64,000 nucleotides of DNA from Thermohalobaculum sp039184865 (GCA_039184865.1 JBCDAV010000004.1:62001-126000), one strand, 5' to 3'. Positions 26,070-35,227 are shown, counted from the stretch's first letter. A program made the numbers and translations. The notes: generated by a model from the sequence alone, not told the origin.

Positions 26070-27025
26070 GCGGGAACCATACCGGCCTCCCAGAACGACA
26101 ACCAGTTGTCGCCCAAGAGACCCTCGACCTCGGATTTTGAGAAGCCGACCGCATAGAGGCCCGCGGCGATCCCGTCCCAGTCGCGATTCGAACGAAACCA
26201 GACAGGTTGCTTCGGGAACACCGCACCGGATTGCGCGAAGGTCCAGCGCCCGTCGCGCATCCATTGCACCACCGAGTCGGGCTGACCCTGGCAAAGGTCC
26301 GAACCGATACCCAACCGCTCCGGTCCTGTCGCCTCGGCGGTGCGCGCGACCATTTCGCAGAAGGCCTGCAAGGTGCTGTCCGAGCCGTCCGCGAGGTGGT
26401 GCGGATAGAGCGAGAACCCCAGCATGCCGCCACTCTGTGCCAGCGCGCTGATCACGGCGTCCGGAACGTTGCGATTTGTCTCACGCCAATTGCGCGGATT
26501 GGCATGGGTGACCGCGACGGGGCGTGCGGAGGTCTCGATCGCATCCAGCGTCGTTTGCTCTCCTGCGTGGCTGAGATCGAGGATCATGCCGATCCGGTTC
26601 ATCTCGGCCACGACCTCGCGCCCGAATCGGGTCAGACCGGTATCCTCGGGTTCCTGCCAGCCCGCGCCGCAGAGCGATTGCAGGTTGTAGGTCAACTGCA
26701 TGAAGCGCACGCCGAGCCGGTGGCAGATCGCGAGCATGCCGAGATCAGAGCCGATTGGCGACGGGTTCTGAAAACCGAAGTACACGGCTGTCTTTCCCAC
26801 CGACCGGGCCTTGCGCACGTCGCGCGCCGAGCGCCCCGGGATGATCAGGTCGCCATGTTCGCGAAACCTTGCGTCCCAGTCCTTCAGGCGATGGACGACC
26901 TCGGAGAAGTCCTCGTGATAGGCGATCGTCGCATGGACCGCATCGACGCCGCCGGCGCGCATGTCTTCGAAGATTTCGCGCGACCAATTGCAGTACTGCA
27001 GCGCGTCGATCCGGAAACCGGCCAC
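26066..27025 (-). CDS. Peptidase M19 (membrane dipeptidase-like) protein, atypical metal site
   Basis: 319 residues from a GTG preceded by GGAGA. It matches the renal/membrane dipeptidase family: GVRFMQLTYN, LTRFGREVVAEMNRIGMILDLSHAG (bridging and His ligands), RPVAVTHANPR (second His) and a GIGSDLCQG segment. The N-terminal HxD metal pair of classic members is not present; the equivalent stretch reads FRIDALQYCNWS. It may therefore have altered metal use or act on something other than dipeptides. First gene of a four-gene overlapping operon. Confidence 0.78.
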   Translation of the reverse strand: MAGFRIDALQYCNWSREIFEDMRAGGVDAVHATIAYHEDFSEVVHRLKDWDARFREHGDLIIPGRSARDVRKARSVGKTAVYFGFQNPSPIGSDLGMLAICHRLGVRFMQLTYNLQSLCGAGWQEPEDTGLTRFGREVVAEMNRIGMILDLSHAGEQTTLDAIETSARPVAVTHANPRNWRETNRNVPDAVISALAQSGGMLGFSLYPHHLADGSDSTLQAFCEMVARTAEATGPERLGIGSDLCQGQPDSVVQWMRDGRWTFAQSGAVFPKQPVWFRSNRDWDGIAAGLYAVGFSKSEVEGLLGDNWLSFWEAGMVPA

Positions 27026-27113
27026 TACGCCATCTCCGGCACGGTCACGATACGGTCATCTCTGCGGCGCATCCTCATGTTGTTTGCGTAGCGGATCATG
27101 CGATCATGGGGCA

Positions 27114-27725
27114 ATGACTCTCTCGAACGACAATACGGCGCCATCCGGACACCAAACCTCGGCAGACCGCCGCGGCTTCGACATTGAGGCCGTGGGGCAG
27201 GAGCACGAGGACGAAGCCGATGCGGGTACGATCGACCGGATGCGGCTGCAGTTTCTCGCCACCCAGCACGCGTCGCTGGTTTCGCAGACGCAATTTGCCG
27301 ATGCCAAGGCGGCTGCTCTGATGACGGTGATGGGGCTGGTCGCGCTCAACGGCCCGGTCAAGATTTCGACCGTGGCCTCGGCATCGCTGGATGCCATCGT
27401 GGTCTTCATCCTGATCATGGCGACCATCGGCATCGCCGCCTGGGCGATCATCCCGCGCTATCCCGACAAGGCACTGAACAAGATGATCCACCGGCGCGAC
27501 CGGTTCTCGTGGCCGGCGCTGGTGGCGGCTGGGTATGAGCCGCTGGACCACGCCGATTTCGCCCGTGAAGCCAAGGGCGATCAACTGATCATGTCACTCG
27601 CCCAGACCAACGGCGCGATGGCCAAGGTTTTGCGGCGCAAGTTCGTCGTGCTGCGGCTCGCCTTCGGCATGGCGGCACTCGATCTCTTGCTTATCATCGC
27701 ATACGTGCTCGGCGCCCGGCTTTAG
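27114..27725 (+). CDS. PycTM-like (DUF5706, Pycsar effector family) membrane protein
   Basis: 203 residues from the ATG at 27114. An amphipathic stretch (LATQHASLVSQTQFADAKAA) leads into two transmembrane helices (ALMTVMGLVALNG and IVVFILIMATIGIAAWAIIPR), then a cytoplasmic helical region and a third hydrophobic helix at the C-terminus (LAFGMAALDLLLIIAYVLG). The QFADAKAA-helix-IIPR layout is what I associate with the Pycsar transmembrane effector family. No cyclase gene lies nearby, so an anti-phage role is unproven; many chromosomal members of this family may be housekeeping. Transcribed divergently from the dipeptidase operon. Confidence 0.5.
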   Translation: MTLSNDNTAPSGHQTSADRRGFDIEAVGQEHEDEADAGTIDRMRLQFLATQHASLVSQTQFADAKAAALMTVMGLVALNGPVKISTVASASLDAIVVFILIMATIGIAAWAIIPRYPDKALNKMIHRRDRFSWPALVAAGYEPLDHADFAREAKGDQLIMSLAQTNGAMAKVLRRKFVVLRLAFGMAALDLLLIIAYVLGARL

Positions 27726-27726
27726 A

Positions 27727-27744
27727 TGCGCGGCCTGCCGCGCA
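27727..27744 (+). terminator. Stem-loop directly after the PycTM-like gene
   Basis: TGCGCGGC and GCCGCGCA form a perfect 8-base inverted repeat with a 2-base spacer (effectively a 7-base stem with a 4-base loop), one base after the stop codon. There is no U-run, so it is only a candidate terminator or 3'-end stabiliser. Confidence 0.35.
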
Positions 27745-27913
27745 GCGTCGGCGTTTCACTGTGGATCATAGATTTCAACGAACGCAAGAAGCCGACCGGC
27801 GCACCGGGCGACGTGTAACCTTCGAAAGGATTGTGCTCTTCGGGCCGTCGGTGCGGACGGGCAGACCCGTTCGCCTGCCCGTGCGCTTGTCGCCTCCGTG
27901 CGCTGGCCGCGCC

Positions 27914-29713
27914 TCAGCTCAGGTGATGTACCTCCTGCAGACCGTAAACCGGCGTCGGGATCCCCTCCATCCGGGCCTTTATCTGCAGCGACAGGAACTG
28001 CGAGTAGTGGCGTGACTGATGCAAGTTGCCGCCGTGGAACCACAGCGCCTCCTGCTGCGTCGGTTTCCACATGTTGCGCTGCTCCCCCTCCCACGGGCCG
28101 GGATCCTTGGTGGTGTCCGAACCGAGCCCCCAGACCTTGCCGACCTTGTCAGCAACCTCCTGGCTGATCAGATCGGCCGCCCAGCCGTTCATCGAGCCGT
28201 AGCCTGTCGCGTAGACGATCAGATCGGCCGGAACCTCCTCGCCGCTGTCGAGCTTCAGGCCACCCGGCGTCACCTCGGTGACCTGACCGCGCTTGATCTT
28301 GACCTCGCCGTCGATGATCAGCTGGCTCGCCCCGATGTCGATGTAATAGCCCGAGCCGCGCCGCAGGTACTTCATGAAAAGCCCGGAATCGTCGTCGCCC
28401 CAGTCGAGCCAGAAGCCTGCTTTCTCCAGCCCCGCGTAGAACTCGGCATCCTCTTCGCGGATCGTGTCGTAGATCGGTTTCTGGAAGTCGTGCAGGATCG
28501 CATAGGGTACCGAGGCGAAGATCAGATCGGCCTTGTGGTGATCGACGCCCGCTTCAACGGCTTCCTCGGAATAGAGCGCACCCAGCCCGTGTTTCATCAG
28601 CGGATCCGAGCGCACGATATGCGTCGAGGTCCGCTGGATCATCGTCACGTCGGCATCGCTCTCCCAAAGCGCTGCCGCGATGTCGTGCGCCGAGTTGTTC
28701 GACCCGACGATCACGCATTTCTTGCCCTTGTAGGCGTCCGGCCCCGGATGCTTCGAGGAGTGGTGCTGATCACCCTGGAACGTGTCCATGCCCGGGAAGA
28801 CCGGGACGTTCGCCTTGCCCGACATGCCGGTCGCGAGCACAAGCTGCTTCGGCTTCAGCACGACCTCCTCGCCGTCGCGGTCGACGACGATTGTCCACTC
28901 GCCCGCCGCCTCGTCGTACTGCGCCGACTTCGCCTCGGACCGCGTCCAGTAGTTCAGCTCCATGATGCGCGTATACATCTCGAGCCAGTCGCCGATCTTG
29001 TCCTTCGGGCTGAACACCGGCCAGTTCGGCGGGAACGGCAGATACGGCAGGTGATCGTACCAGACCGGATCGTGCAGGCAGAGCGACTTGTAACGGTTGC
29101 GCCAGCTGTCGCCCGGGCGCTCGTTCTTCTCGATGATGATCGTCGGCACGCCGAGCTGGCGCATCCGCGCCCCGAGCGCAATGCCGCCCTGTCCGCCGCC
29201 GATGATCACGCAGTAGGGCTGTTTCGTGTAGCCGAGCGACTTCGCCTCGTCCTCGCGCTCTTCCTTCCAGGTCGGACGGTGCTTGCCGTGGCCGTGCTTC
29301 GCGCCGAGCGGGCGATGGAAATTCTTCGGCTCCTCATGGCCCTTCAATTCGACCATCGAGGTCAGCAGCGTGAAGATCTTGTCCTCCTGCAGGCGCACGA
29401 GCCCATAGCCGCGCGAGACGCCGGTCTCGAAGCTGAACCACGCCGTGATAATGCCGCCTTCGTCCGTGACCGCCTCGTCGGGGTTCAGCGCCCAGTTGCT
29501 CGGCTTGGTCGCGGTAAGCTGGCTTTCCAGCATAGCGCGCACCTGATCCTTGCCCTCCATGGTGCGGATGTTCCACGTGAAGCTGACGAGATCGCGCCAG
29601 TAGCAGGTGTCGGCAAACTGCGCGATCGCGCCATCGATGTCGCCGCGCTCAAGCGCGTCGCCGAAGGTCTTGAGCACATGGGCCGCACGGCTTTCCGGTG
29701 TCGTGTCGAGCAT
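27914..29713 (-). CDS. Flavin-containing monooxygenase with N-terminal SnoaL/NTF2-like domain
   Basis: 599 residues from the ATG at 29713, which follows a GGGAGG ribosome binding site (the longer frame from 29749 does not have one). Residues of about 1-130 form a SnoaL/NTF2-like domain (FGDALERGDIDGAIAQF, YWRDLVSFTWNI). From about 160 comes an FAD- and NADPH-binding monooxygenase: VIIGGGQGGIALGARMRQLG, an FQGDQHHSSKHPGP motif close to the FMO/BVMO fingerprint, VIVGSNNSAHDIA for NADPH, and the ATGYGSMNG segment near the C-terminus. Substrate unknown; this class includes FMOs and Baeyer-Villiger enzymes. It is clearly distinct from the Tmm at 56.3 kb. Confidence 0.85.
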   Translation of the reverse strand: MLDTTPESRAAHVLKTFGDALERGDIDGAIAQFADTCYWRDLVSFTWNIRTMEGKDQVRAMLESQLTATKPSNWALNPDEAVTDEGGIITAWFSFETGVSRGYGLVRLQEDKIFTLLTSMVELKGHEEPKNFHRPLGAKHGHGKHRPTWKEEREDEAKSLGYTKQPYCVIIGGGQGGIALGARMRQLGVPTIIIEKNERPGDSWRNRYKSLCLHDPVWYDHLPYLPFPPNWPVFSPKDKIGDWLEMYTRIMELNYWTRSEAKSAQYDEAAGEWTIVVDRDGEEVVLKPKQLVLATGMSGKANVPVFPGMDTFQGDQHHSSKHPGPDAYKGKKCVIVGSNNSAHDIAAALWESDADVTMIQRTSTHIVRSDPLMKHGLGALYSEEAVEAGVDHHKADLIFASVPYAILHDFQKPIYDTIREEDAEFYAGLEKAGFWLDWGDDDSGLFMKYLRRGSGYYIDIGASQLIIDGEVKIKRGQVTEVTPGGLKLDSGEEVPADLIVYATGYGSMNGWAADLISQEVADKVGKVWGLGSDTTKDPGPWEGEQRNMWKPTQQEALWFHGGNLHQSRHYSQFLSLQIKARMEGIPTPVYGLQEVHHLS

Positions 29714-29944
29714 GGTTTCCTCCCGTTTCTCGCGCTTTGCGCTTATCATTCACGCGTAAAAGTTGATCACGACGCTGGCGCCTTGGCAAGTCAGCTGCGT
29801 GATCTAGGCTGTGGCGTCAGACGCCGTTCCGGATGACGGGAGCAGCCCCCATTTCCACCCCCGGATGAGCCCGCAGATCGCGGGCGTATCGTTTTGCGGG
29901 CAACGCCGTGTTGATGCGTCTGTTAAGCCAAGATCGTCGCCGCG

Positions 29945-30826
29945 TCAGGCAGCGCTGCGTCGCGCGATGTCTGCACGGGGCGGCGCGCCAAACTTTCGCG
30001 AATACTCCCGGCTGAACTGCGTCGGGCTCTCGTAGCCGACGGCGAAGGCAGCGGCAGAGACCGTCGAACCTTCCAGCACCAGCAGACGCCGGGCTTCGGT
30101 CAATCGCAGATCCTTCTGGAACTGCAAAGGCGACCGCGCCGTCAGCGCCTTGAAGTGAACGTGGAAGGCCGAGACGCTCATATTCGCGGTCGCTGCGAGA
30201 TCCGCGACCGGGATCGCGGATGCAAAGTCGTGCCTGATCCTCGCGATTGCCCGGCCAACACGGCTGGCCGCACTTTCGCGCCAGAGAAGTTCGCGCAGCA
30301 TTCCGCCGTGGTCGGCTTCGAGCAGCCGGAAATGCACCTCGCGGGTGTAGAGCGGCGCCAGCGCCTTAGCCTCGGCAGGATCCCGGCTGGCGCGAAACAA
30401 TCGCGCCATCGCGTCGATCAGCTTGCGGTCGGTCGCTGCCGCCTCGAGCGTCCATGCCGTGCTGCCATCGACCGTCCGGTCGCCGAGATCGTCATACAGG
30501 CTGCGCGCGACGTCCAGATCGATCGACAGGATCATCGCGACGTAGGGTTTCGCCGAGCTCGCCTCGGTTACCGCGGCGACGACCGGCAACGAATGACTGA
30601 CGATCAGCGATTCGCCGGCACCGAACCGGATACATCGCTCGCCGATAAACGTTTCTTTCGCACCCTGGAGTACAAGGCAGACAACCGGATCGTAGACCAT
30701 GGCTTCCAATCGGGTCGGAGCCTGGTCGCAGAGCAGGCTTAGCCCAGGCAATGCGGTCGGATAAATCGCTCCAGCCCTTTCGATACTGTCGGTGTATTTG
30801 CAGATTTCATCGATCAGAGTGTCCAT
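29945..30826 (-). CDS. AraC-family transcriptional regulator
   Basis: 293 residues. The N-terminal half is an AraC_N-type cupin domain (AMVYDPVVCLVLQGAKETFIG, FGAGESLIVSHSLPV). The C-terminal 100 residues carry the two helix-turn-helix motifs (VADLAATANMSVSAFHVHFKALTARSPLQFQK and AFAVGYESPTQFSREYSRKFG). It is divergent from an SDR gene, and the 164-base gap holds direct repeats suited to an AraC dimer, so it probably regulates that gene and itself. Confidence 0.92.
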   Translation of the reverse strand: MDTLIDEICKYTDSIERAGAIYPTALPGLSLLCDQAPTRLEAMVYDPVVCLVLQGAKETFIGERCIRFGAGESLIVSHSLPVVAAVTEASSAKPYVAMILSIDLDVARSLYDDLGDRTVDGSTAWTLEAAATDRKLIDAMARLFRASRDPAEAKALAPLYTREVHFRLLEADHGGMLRELLWRESAASRVGRAIARIRHDFASAIPVADLAATANMSVSAFHVHFKALTARSPLQFQKDLRLTEARRLLVLEGSTVSAAAFAVGYESPTQFSREYSRKFGAPPRADIARRSAA

Positions 30827-30883
30827 GCGCGTGGCGTCCTTTTCGCTGCGGACAACCTACCACTCGGTGAGTGTGTCGAAAGG

Positions 30884-30927
30884 AAAATCTGCATGATAGT
30901 AGGATCAGGCAGAAAGTCTGGATGATC
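30884..30927. promoter_or_regulatory. Direct repeat in the AraC-SDR divergent promoter region
   Basis: The 15-mer GAAA(A/G)TCTG(C/G)ATGAT occurs at 30884-30898 and 30913-30927, with 13 of 15 bases identical and 29 bases between starts. A shorter repeat, GATC(A/G)GGCAG, at 30904 and 30925 (21 bases apart) overlaps it. Repeats in the same orientation about two to three helical turns apart fit binding by an AraC-type regulator encoded next door. Confidence 0.5.
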
Positions 30928-30990
30928 GGGCAGGCGCGGTGCCCGCGCCGAATTTACCTTTCCCGCGTACCGCAACACAGGAGAGGCCAG

Positions 30991-31746
30991 ATGGCAAAAA
31001 TCGCTCTGATCACCGGCGGCAGCCGCGGACTGGGAGAGAACACGGCGCGTAAGCTCGCTGCCCAGGGCGTCGGCATCGTGCTGACCTACCTGAACAATGC
31101 TGACGCCGCGCAGACGGTGGTTGGCGCGATCGAAGCCGATGGCGGGCAGGCCGTCGCGCTGCAACTCGACACCGGGGACATCACGCAGTTTCCCGCCTTC
31201 AAGGACGCGTTCGTCCAGGCGCTGCAATCCAAGTGGGAGCGCTCGACCTTCGATTTCCTCGTAAACAACGCCGGCCACGGCATCCATGCACCCCTCGGCG
31301 AGACCAGCGTAGAGCATTTCGACAGCCTGATGAACGTGCATCTCAAGGGCGTTCTCTTTCTCACGCAGGCGCTGGTGCCGATGCTCGAGGATGGCGGGCG
31401 CATCGTGAACCTCTCAACCGGTCTCGCCCGCTTCTGCATCCCCGGCTACGGCGCATACGCGGCGATGAAGGGTGCGGTCGAGGTCTACACCCGGTATCTC
31501 GCCCAGGAACTCGGGCCGCGCGGGATCTCGGTCAATGCGGTGGCGCCGGGCGCCATCGAAACCGACTTTGGCGGCGGTGCCGTCCGCGACGTGCCGGACC
31601 TGAACAAGTTCGTGGCCTCGGTAACCGCGATGGGTAGGGCCGGCCTGCCGGACGATGTGGGCGACGCGATTGCCAGCCTGCTTGTCGGCGGCAGCCAGTG
31701 GATCACTGCACAACGCATCGAAGTGTCCGGCGGTCAGAGCCTATAG
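30991..31746 (+). CDS. SDR family oxidoreductase
   Basis: 251-residue classical short-chain dehydrogenase/reductase. The start at 30991 follows GGAGAGG. Cofactor motif ALITGGSRGLGENTA, NNAGHG strand, catalytic Ser in VNLSTGLARF and Y-x-x-x-K in YGAYAAMKGAVE, then NAVAPGAIETDF. The absence of an acidic residue at the end of beta-2 and a Thr-rich N-terminus suggest NADPH use, but weakly. Divergent from an AraC regulator. Substrate unknown. Confidence 0.9.
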   Translation: MAKIALITGGSRGLGENTARKLAAQGVGIVLTYLNNADAAQTVVGAIEADGGQAVALQLDTGDITQFPAFKDAFVQALQSKWERSTFDFLVNNAGHGIHAPLGETSVEHFDSLMNVHLKGVLFLTQALVPMLEDGGRIVNLSTGLARFCIPGYGAYAAMKGAVEVYTRYLAQELGPRGISVNAVAPGAIETDFGGGAVRDVPDLNKFVASVTAMGRAGLPDDVGDAIASLLVGGSQWITAQRIEVSGGQSL

Positions 31747-31938
31747 GCGCCGTTCGGCGCAACTCATCATAGACAATGCGGCGGTGCGGAGATCCCGCGA
31801 TGTCGTCTTCCGGGCCAGATCACGGTATCAGGAGACGCGCCCGCTCTCGAAGGAACCGGGTCTTGCTCTGTCATGAAGCTCGATGAGCACGTCGTCCCTC
31901 ATGTTGGCCGATGACGCCGACCGAGACCGCTCGCGCCG

Positions 31939-33876
31939 TCATTCCCAGAACCTCGTCTGCCAATTCGGATCCGGCAGATCGTCGACCACCTCGAACGCCA
32001 TCGTCTTGGTAAAGCTGCGTCCGTGGCGGTCGATGGTCTCGACCGTCAACGTGTGCGCCCCGAGAGGCAACTCCGAGGGCATGTCCACGCGCCAGAGGTG
32101 GTGATTGCTGTCGCTCAGCATCCAGCGCTGATAGGGGCCCGGTTTGCCTTTCCACTCGTAACCCCGCCAGGTCGTGAAGCCTGCAGTGTCCGAGCCACCA
32201 TCGATGGATTGTGCCGCGACCCGCCCGACCTCGGCCTGTTTCACGATCGCCAACGGGTCGGCGAACTCGATTCCCTTGTTCCTGTCCTCGCCCGTCCCCG
32301 TCTGGGTCCGGATGCCGTCCACGGCAGCGCCGCCATTGATCGAAACCGTGACCGTCGACTTTGCCGAGCCGTTCCAGACGTTCACGGCCAGCCATGTGCC
32401 ACCTTTCAGATCGACCAGCGACAGCAGGTTCATGTCGCCCAGATCGCGCAGGTTCACCGGCGGCGTCTGGCTCCAGTCGCTCTGGTAGAGATCGCGATAG
32501 GCAAACAGCCGCTCGGCCCAGTTGCGAAAGCGCGGCGTCGAGAACGACGCATGCATCTGCTCGGAGCCGGAGGTGTGGAACGTCTTGTATGTGTCGACAT
32601 ACGCGGCCCCGTCGAAGTCGAGCTGATAATACCCCCGCGGCGAGCCGAGGCGTTGCGTGGCTTCCGGCACACCCTGATCGTTCAGATCGCCTGCCCACCA
32701 AGAACCGGAGAGCGCGCCTGTCACGATCTGGTGGAAGGCGGCGGGGCCTGTTCCAGTGTTCTCGGCCCAACCCGCGAAGTTTTCGCCCGGTTCGATGTTC
32801 TCGGTGGTGTGCGTGTGGCCGGACAATCCCAGCGCCGGACGGTCGCCGATGATGTGATAGAGATCGTGCAGGTTGTCGGTCTGGTGCTTGGCAGCCGTGT
32901 TGTCGGTGAAGGTCACGAAGGGAATGTGCGCCGTCAGCACGATCAGTTTGTCCTCTGGCACAAGCGCGAGATCGTTCTTCAGCCATTCGAGTTGACGGCC
33001 TGAGATCACACCGTTGTAGCTCGGCCGCGCGTCCTCGGCGCAGAACGGGTGGTCGTCGACGCCGTTGCAGGGGTAGCGTACATTGTCGAGCCCGACGAAG
33101 TGCACGTCGCCCGCATCGAACGAGTAGTATTCCGGCCCCCACTCGCGGCGGAACGTGTCGAACGAATGCGCATCGCTCGGCGCGTCGAAGTCCAGATCGT
33201 GATTGCCGCCGACGAAGTACTGAGGCACCCCGCCGACCGCGATGATCCGCTGGAAGCGCGCGTAGAGAGACAGATCGTCTCCCATCACGTCGCCTGCGAA
33301 GATCAGACACTCGGTCGAGGAGTTGTCCCGCGCCGCCAGCATGTTGCCCGCGGTCTCGCGGACATAGCCAATCTCGCTGTTCGTGTAGGTCTGGGCATCG
33401 CCGAAGATCAGGCACGAGAAGGTTTTGCTGGCGCTACCGTCCTCGACCAGCGGGAAGTTCACCGCCTCCGGCATCGGGCCGGTCGGCGCGATCCCGCCGA
33501 AGCGCAAATCCGGCGACCCCTCGACCTTGTGGATGTAGTGGAACTGCGGAACCATCCGGTCGTTCACCGGCGTCGCGTAACCCGCCGGCTTGGTGATGAA
33601 GAGGTTCATGTCCTCGTAGACCGGCAACGCGTAGCGGCCGTCGCTGCCGGTCTGCACGACCTCGCGCCCGTTCGAGACCAGCACACCTGCGATCCCGGCC
33701 TCGCCCGGATCCAGTTTCGAATTCCGGTTCGTGTCGTTGAAGACCGTGCCGCGCGCCATCTCGCCGCCCGCCGATCCGGTGATCACTTCGACCGAGCCGA
33801 CATAGCCCGCGTCCTTGGCCAGCGCGGGCGGGGCCATCAGCACGGCGGCTGCGACGGTCGTTAGAGCCAGTCTCAT
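31939..33876 (-). CDS. Secreted calcineurin-like metallophosphoesterase
   Basis: 645 residues with a Sec signal peptide at the chosen ATG (MRLALTTVAAAVLMAPPALA), which follows GGAGGT; an upstream frame from 33945 is unlikely. After about 30 residues comes a Cna-B/SdrD-like beta domain (GTVFNDTNRNSKLDPGEAGI). The phosphoesterase core then carries the metal motifs IFGDAQ (D-x-Q rather than the usual D-x-H), IFAGDVMGDD, VGGNHDLDF and LSGHTHTTE. A C-terminal beta-sandwich of some 200 residues completes it. This layout matches periplasmic or extracellular phosphoesterases of the metallophos/metallophos_N/metallophos_C type. Substrate unknown. Confidence 0.88.
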   Translation of the reverse strand: MRLALTTVAAAVLMAPPALAKDAGYVGSVEVITGSAGGEMARGTVFNDTNRNSKLDPGEAGIAGVLVSNGREVVQTGSDGRYALPVYEDMNLFITKPAGYATPVNDRMVPQFHYIHKVEGSPDLRFGGIAPTGPMPEAVNFPLVEDGSASKTFSCLIFGDAQTYTNSEIGYVRETAGNMLAARDNSSTECLIFAGDVMGDDLSLYARFQRIIAVGGVPQYFVGGNHDLDFDAPSDAHSFDTFRREWGPEYYSFDAGDVHFVGLDNVRYPCNGVDDHPFCAEDARPSYNGVISGRQLEWLKNDLALVPEDKLIVLTAHIPFVTFTDNTAAKHQTDNLHDLYHIIGDRPALGLSGHTHTTENIEPGENFAGWAENTGTGPAAFHQIVTGALSGSWWAGDLNDQGVPEATQRLGSPRGYYQLDFDGAAYVDTYKTFHTSGSEQMHASFSTPRFRNWAERLFAYRDLYQSDWSQTPPVNLRDLGDMNLLSLVDLKGGTWLAVNVWNGSAKSTVTVSINGGAAVDGIRTQTGTGEDRNKGIEFADPLAIVKQAEVGRVAAQSIDGGSDTAGFTTWRGYEWKGKPGPYQRWMLSDSNHHLWRVDMPSELPLGAHTLTVETIDRHGRSFTKTMAFEVVDDLPDPNWQTRFWE

Positions 33877-34009
33877 GATGACCTCCACTTCTCGCAAAAC
33901 GTCCATCCGGGTGATCCGCAATCGATCCGTGCCGTCGGACCCCAACCATTCAGAAATTTATGGATGCGAGCCAGCAGAATCGCAAAGCCGATCCCGATGG
34001 GGCCGGTGT

Positions 34010-35227
34010 TCAGGCCGCCGGTGCGATCGCCTGCGGCCACGGGTCGTCGAAGACATGCCCGGCTCTCCATTGCGCGATCTCCTGCGGCGTACAGAAACAG
34101 CCCTGCAGGGAATCGGCGAACGTCCCGAGCCCGTCGCGGTCGCCGATCACCGTCAACCGGCAGTGACGATCGCCGAACTCTGGCGAAAACCCTTCCAGAC
34201 GGCGGCGCATCTCCTCGATCTCTGCCGGCGTGAGGTTCAGGCTCTCATCCTCCAGTGCTGCTACCTTCCAGTAGTTAATGATCGCAAGGCCGACGCTACC
34301 GGCGGTCTGGTTCCACAGCAGTTGCAGCCGGTCGCGCGATGGCAGCCAGAAGAAGCCCTTGCTGCGGTAGATCCCGACGCCGAGATAGTGGTTGTAGACA
34401 TCCCACAGGCGCTGCGGATGGAACGGGCGCGGATCGGAGATGACGATGCTGTCCATCCGGTAGTCCGCCGGACTGGCCATCGAACTCGTGCCGTGCGTCC
34501 TGTCCCAGTCGGTCAGCTCGGCGCCGAGAGTCGCCACCCGGGCATGATCGTATGGCGGCATCGCGAGCAGGTCGCTCAGCTTCACATTCCCCCACTGCAT
34601 GCCAAGAATGTCAGCCCCTCGGTTGATCGGGTTGATCGCCTCGGCGACGGTCCGCAGATGTTCCGCCGATACCCGGTCCATCTTGCTCAGCAGGATCCGG
34701 TTGGCGAACATGATCTGCTCGGCCAGCAGGTTCTCGATGCCGCGCCGATTGGCGGTGAGGTTTCGCGAGGCGGCGGGCACGATCGCGCGGCCGAGATCGT
34801 GGTCCTGCGCCAGCGTGACCGTATCAACCACGGTGAGAAACCCGTGCAGACGAATGGTCTCGTGAGCCCGGATTGCCTCCAGCAGCGGCCAGGGATGGGT
34901 GCTGCCGGAGGTCTCGATGAGGATGTGGGTCGCCCCGGCCGAGCGGAACCGGTCCACTGCGGCCGCAAGCTGTGCGAGGCCCTCGCCGCCGCTGATGCTG
35001 CCCGCGGGGATGGAGGCGAAAAGTGCGTCCCGACGCGACAGCAACTCGCTGGTGTCGAGAATCCGGCCATCGACGTCGAGTTCGCTCATCTCGTTGACGA
35101 TCACGGCCGGGCGGACATCGTCACGCTCGCGCGCCTGGGCCAGCAGGCTCTGCAGCAGGGTCGTCTTTCCGGACCCGAGAAAACCGTTCAGGATCGTGAC
35201 CGGAAGCGGCTGTGACCCGCCGGTCAC
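34010..35227 (-). CDS. CobW/COG0523-like GTPase lacking the CxCC metal motif
   Basis: 405 residues of the G3E GTPase family that includes metal chaperones. Walker A is TILNGFLGSGKTTLLQSLL, Walker B-like ILIETSGSTHPW, and the guanine motif is probably LLSKMDR. Most family members have C-x-C-C in the switch region; here the equivalent stretch (IPAGSISGGEGL) has no cysteine. A CFC pair appears instead near the C-terminus (LQGCFCTPQEIAQW). The start overlaps the stop of an upstream 71-residue gene by 4 bases. It may serve a different metal or cofactor from classic members. Confidence 0.82.
   Translation of the reverse strand: MTGGSQPLPVTILNGFLGSGKTTLLQSLLAQARERDDVRPAVIVNEMSELDVDGRILDTSELLSRRDALFASIPAGSISGGEGLAQLAAAVDRFRSAGATHILIETSGSTHPWPLLEAIRAHETIRLHGFLTVVDTVTLAQDHDLGRAIVPAASRNLTANRRGIENLLAEQIMFANRILLSKMDRVSAEHLRTVAEAINPINRGADILGMQWGNVKLSDLLAMPPYDHARVATLGAELTDWDRTHGTSSMASPADYRMDSIVISDPRPFHPQRLWDVYNHYLGVGIYRSKGFFWLPSRDRLQLLWNQTAGSVGLAIINYWKVAALEDESLNLTPAEIEEMRRRLEGFSPEFGDRHCRLTVIGDRDGLGTFADSLQGCFCTPQEIAQWRAGHVFDDPWPQAIAPAA

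Noticed and set aside
28019..29836. 605-codon open frame on the plus strand opposite the FMO gene
   Set aside because: The minus-strand product has full FAD/NADPH motifs. The plus-strand frame is low-complexity Arg/Val/Asp-rich and unrecognisable.
31871..33415. 514-codon minus-strand frame overlapping the phosphoesterase
   Set aside because: It is the +1-shifted shadow of the metallophosphoesterase, which alone has the metal-binding motifs and signal peptide.
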